Source of the DNA: Prevotella sp.
GTDB lineage: Bacteria; Bacteroidota; Bacteroidia; Bacteroidales; Bacteroidaceae
Assembly (NCBI GenBank): GCA_017623335.1
Contig: JAGAPI010000136.1
Location: 1 to 5,655 of the forward strand
DNA: 5,655 nucleotides
Direction of reading: 5' to 3'
The position numbers and the translations under genes are program-made. Positions within the stretch are counted from its first letter, which is position 1, and each line of letters starts with the position of its first letter. Below, piece after piece: positions 5,308-5,655 of this stretch. Below the pieces are notes generated by a model. The model saw nothing but the letters and a program-made list of their open reading frames with translations, searched no databases and was not told where the DNA came from.

Positions 5308-5655
5308 ATGGACAATAGCACAAAGAAGGCAGTGAGAGACATTCTCACCAACTATCTTGAGCGTAATAACCACCGCAAAACACCTGAGCGTTATGCTGTG
5401 CTGGATGCCGTTTACGACATCAACGGGCATTTCACTATGGATGAGTTGGGGCGACGTCTCGCCGAGGATTCAAAGTTCCCGGTGAGCCGTGCTACACTTT
5501 ATAATACCATGCGACTGTTGGTGGAACTGCAACTTGTGGCGCGCCACAGATTTCAGGGGGAGACCTGCTACGAGGCGTGTTATGCCGACAGCAATCATAA
5601 TCATATTATTTGCACGCATTGCGGTAGGGTGGAGGAGCTGCAGTCGCCTGAAATA
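5308..5655 (+). CDS. Fur-family metal/peroxide-responsive transcriptional regulator (3' truncated by window)
   Basis: The first 116 codons are present and the frame is still open at the window edge; a full protein would be about 150-165 residues. The N-terminal winged helix covers about residues 10-80: RKTPERYAVLDAVY (23-36) matches the family's first helices, and SRATLYNTMRLL (60-71) is the DNA-recognition helix. After the linker, CYEACYADSNHNHIIC leads into the dimerisation/metal domain, with His97 and His99 as likely metal ligands and Cys102-Thr-His-Cys105 as the first CxxC of the structural zinc site. Family members repress iron-, zinc-, manganese- or peroxide-responsive genes; Fur, Zur and PerR cannot be told apart here because the C-terminal ligands are missing. 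The ATG at 5308 gives a standard N-terminus and follows a -7 box by 24 bp. Confidence 0.9.
   Translation, partial: MDNSTKKAVRDILTNYLERNNHRKTPERYAVLDAVYDINGHFTMDELGRRLAEDSKFPVSRATLYNTMRLLVELQLVARHRFQGETCYEACYADSNHNHIICTHCGRVEELQSPEI

Overview
The window looks like chromosomal DNA from a Bacteroidales member (Prevotella, Bacteroides or Muribaculaceae type). Three things point there. First, there are TAnnTTTG (-7) promoter boxes, two of them with a TTTG (-33) box exactly 19 bp upstream, the pattern of the Bacteroidetes primary sigma factor. Second, clear Shine-Dalgarno sequences are missing before most starts. Third, moderately GC-rich genes are separated by very AT-rich spacers filled with short degenerate repeats such as AATTATGAATTA, AGTGTTCAGTG and TTCATTCTT. 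Nothing looks like a phage, IS element, CRISPR array or rRNA operon.

Layout. Positions 1-3285 (+ strand) hold the end of an aryl-acid / aromatic amino acid operon: the C-terminal tail of a probable indolepyruvate:ferredoxin oxidoreductase beta subunit (iorB, 1-91), a PLP aminotransferase (99-1406), a phenylacetate-CoA ligase (paaK, 1522-2823) and a tandem ACT-domain protein (2878-3285). Converging on it from the - strand are a PaaI-type hotdog thioesterase (3341-3757) and, upstream of it in the same direction, a YafV/Nit2-type omega-amidase (3798-4559) with its own good promoter. Divergent from the omega-amidase is a tRNA-Arg(TCT) gene (4777-4851) with a matching promoter and a hairpin terminator. 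A gene-poor, AT-rich stretch of about 410 bp follows. It contains a promoter-like box, seven tandem 21-bp repeats (5054-5200), a TTCATTCTT-type tract and a second promoter box. The window ends inside a Fur-family regulator gene (5308 onward).

How the genes may work together. The ligase joins an arylacetate to CoA, the oxidoreductase interconverts arylacetyl-CoA and arylpyruvate, the aminotransferase interconverts arylpyruvate and aromatic amino acid, and the ACT protein probably senses an amino acid. The set can run as reductive-carboxylation salvage of phenylacetate/indoleacetate to Phe/Trp, or in reverse as catabolism that releases arylacetates. The convergent thioesterase could hydrolyse arylacetyl-CoA. 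The omega-amidase could remove alpha-ketoglutaramate if the aminotransferase uses glutamine. These links are inference from family and neighbourhood. The least explained element is the 21-bp repeat array: it sits just behind a promoter-like box, each unit is nearly palindromic, and it contains a small ATG-initiated repeat ORF.
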